Positions 63,738 to 64,000 of a DNA stretch of 64,000 nucleotides are shown piece after piece (the first letter of the stretch is position 1; each line of letters begins with the position of its first letter). Under the pieces are notes generated by a model. The model was not told the DNA's origin, ran no database searches, and saw only the letters and a list, made by a program, of their open reading frames with translations. The stretch covers positions 10,600,306-10,664,305 of the forward strand of contig CM030862.1 in the NCBI GenBank assembly GCA_018105865.1, given 5' to 3'. This DNA comes from Metaphire vulgaris. Its lineage: Eukaryota; Annelida; Clitellata; Crassiclitellata; Megascolecidae. The position numbers and the translations under genes were made by a program.

Positions 63738-64000
63738 CTAATGACAAGCACATCTTCACAGATGGCCAAGTACCTGGAACTCAACGAAATTTATGATGAA
63801 GCCACTGATACCATTTTTTGGAAACAGTGAAGTTAATAGAAAGGAGTTCAACAGGCTGAATGCAGCCATTAATTAGAGACCTTAGTGTTGTTTCTGGCGC
63901 ACCAATTAAACACGTATTTAGCCAAGCTGGCTTGATCGTTCACCGCATAGGTGGGTTAATATGACCGATGCAAGACTATCATCTCTATTTTTTAAGTGCA
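63738..64000 (+). pseudogene. hAT transposase C-terminal fragment, broken
   Basis: Pieces MAKYLELNEIYDEATDTIFW, VNRKEFNRLNAAI, GAPIKHVFSQAGLIVHRIGG and, after a frame change, NMTDARLSSLFF match the hAT dimerisation region (YLE...FW..., ERVFSxAGLI, LxxLxF). Stops and frame breaks make it dead. It interrupts DSTYK downstream of exon 13; no DSTYK exon follows before the edge. Confidence 0.75.

Overview
This is a eukaryotic, intron-rich nuclear window from a non-vertebrate animal. It is AT-rich and crowded with microsatellites, miniature DNA transposons and SINE-like repeats. Four genes of pan-animal families can be rebuilt exon by exon with consistent GT-AG borders and phases. DSTYK, which as far as I know is absent from insects and nematodes, together with a SINE that carries a 5S-rRNA-like head, suggests a marine invertebrate, perhaps an echinoderm, hemichordate or cephalochordate. 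That placement is a low-confidence inference. There is no bacterial content: no operons, CRISPR or prokaryotic mobile elements.

Layout, left to right. (1) 1-3.1 kb: transposon-rich sequence with two candidate minus-strand exons of an unidentified gene that runs off the left edge. (2) 6543-9423, minus: RAB7, complete, four coding exons, 206 aa. (3) 14361-33810, plus: an FYVE/RhoGEF/PH protein of the FGD family, 18 coding exons, 1023 aa once two single-base frame breaks in the large exon 4 are allowed for; it ends soon after the FYVE domain, without the usual second PH domain. (4) 35361-42581, minus: SEC61A, complete, 12 coding exons, 476 aa, including a 7-nt first coding exon. (5) 44062-63264, plus: DSTYK, 13 exons covering 782 residues up to the kinase HRD motif; the rest of the C-lobe lies beyond the window. 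RAB7/FGD and SEC61A/DSTYK are divergent pairs; FGD/SEC61A is convergent.

The proteins do not form one pathway. RAB7 (late endosome/lysosome GTPase) and the FGD protein (PI3P-binding Cdc42-type GEF) share endosomal membrane themes. SEC61A is the ER translocon pore. DSTYK is a receptor-interacting-type dual-specificity kinase. The interest of the neighbourhood is ancient linkage: RAB7A lies near SEC61A1, and a RAB7 paralogue lies near DSTYK, in the human genome (from memory).

The other main content is transposon archaeology. Many elements have ends and target-site duplications readable directly: several families of 8-bp-TSD hAT-like MITEs, two cases of nested insertion, at least eight copies of an ~80-bp TTAA-flanked palindromic element, a degraded Tc1-like transposase, two hAT transposase fragments, and one SINE body found with two different heads (tRNA-like and 5S-like). 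I found no gene system that looks wholly undescribed; the most unusual items are listed in the findings.
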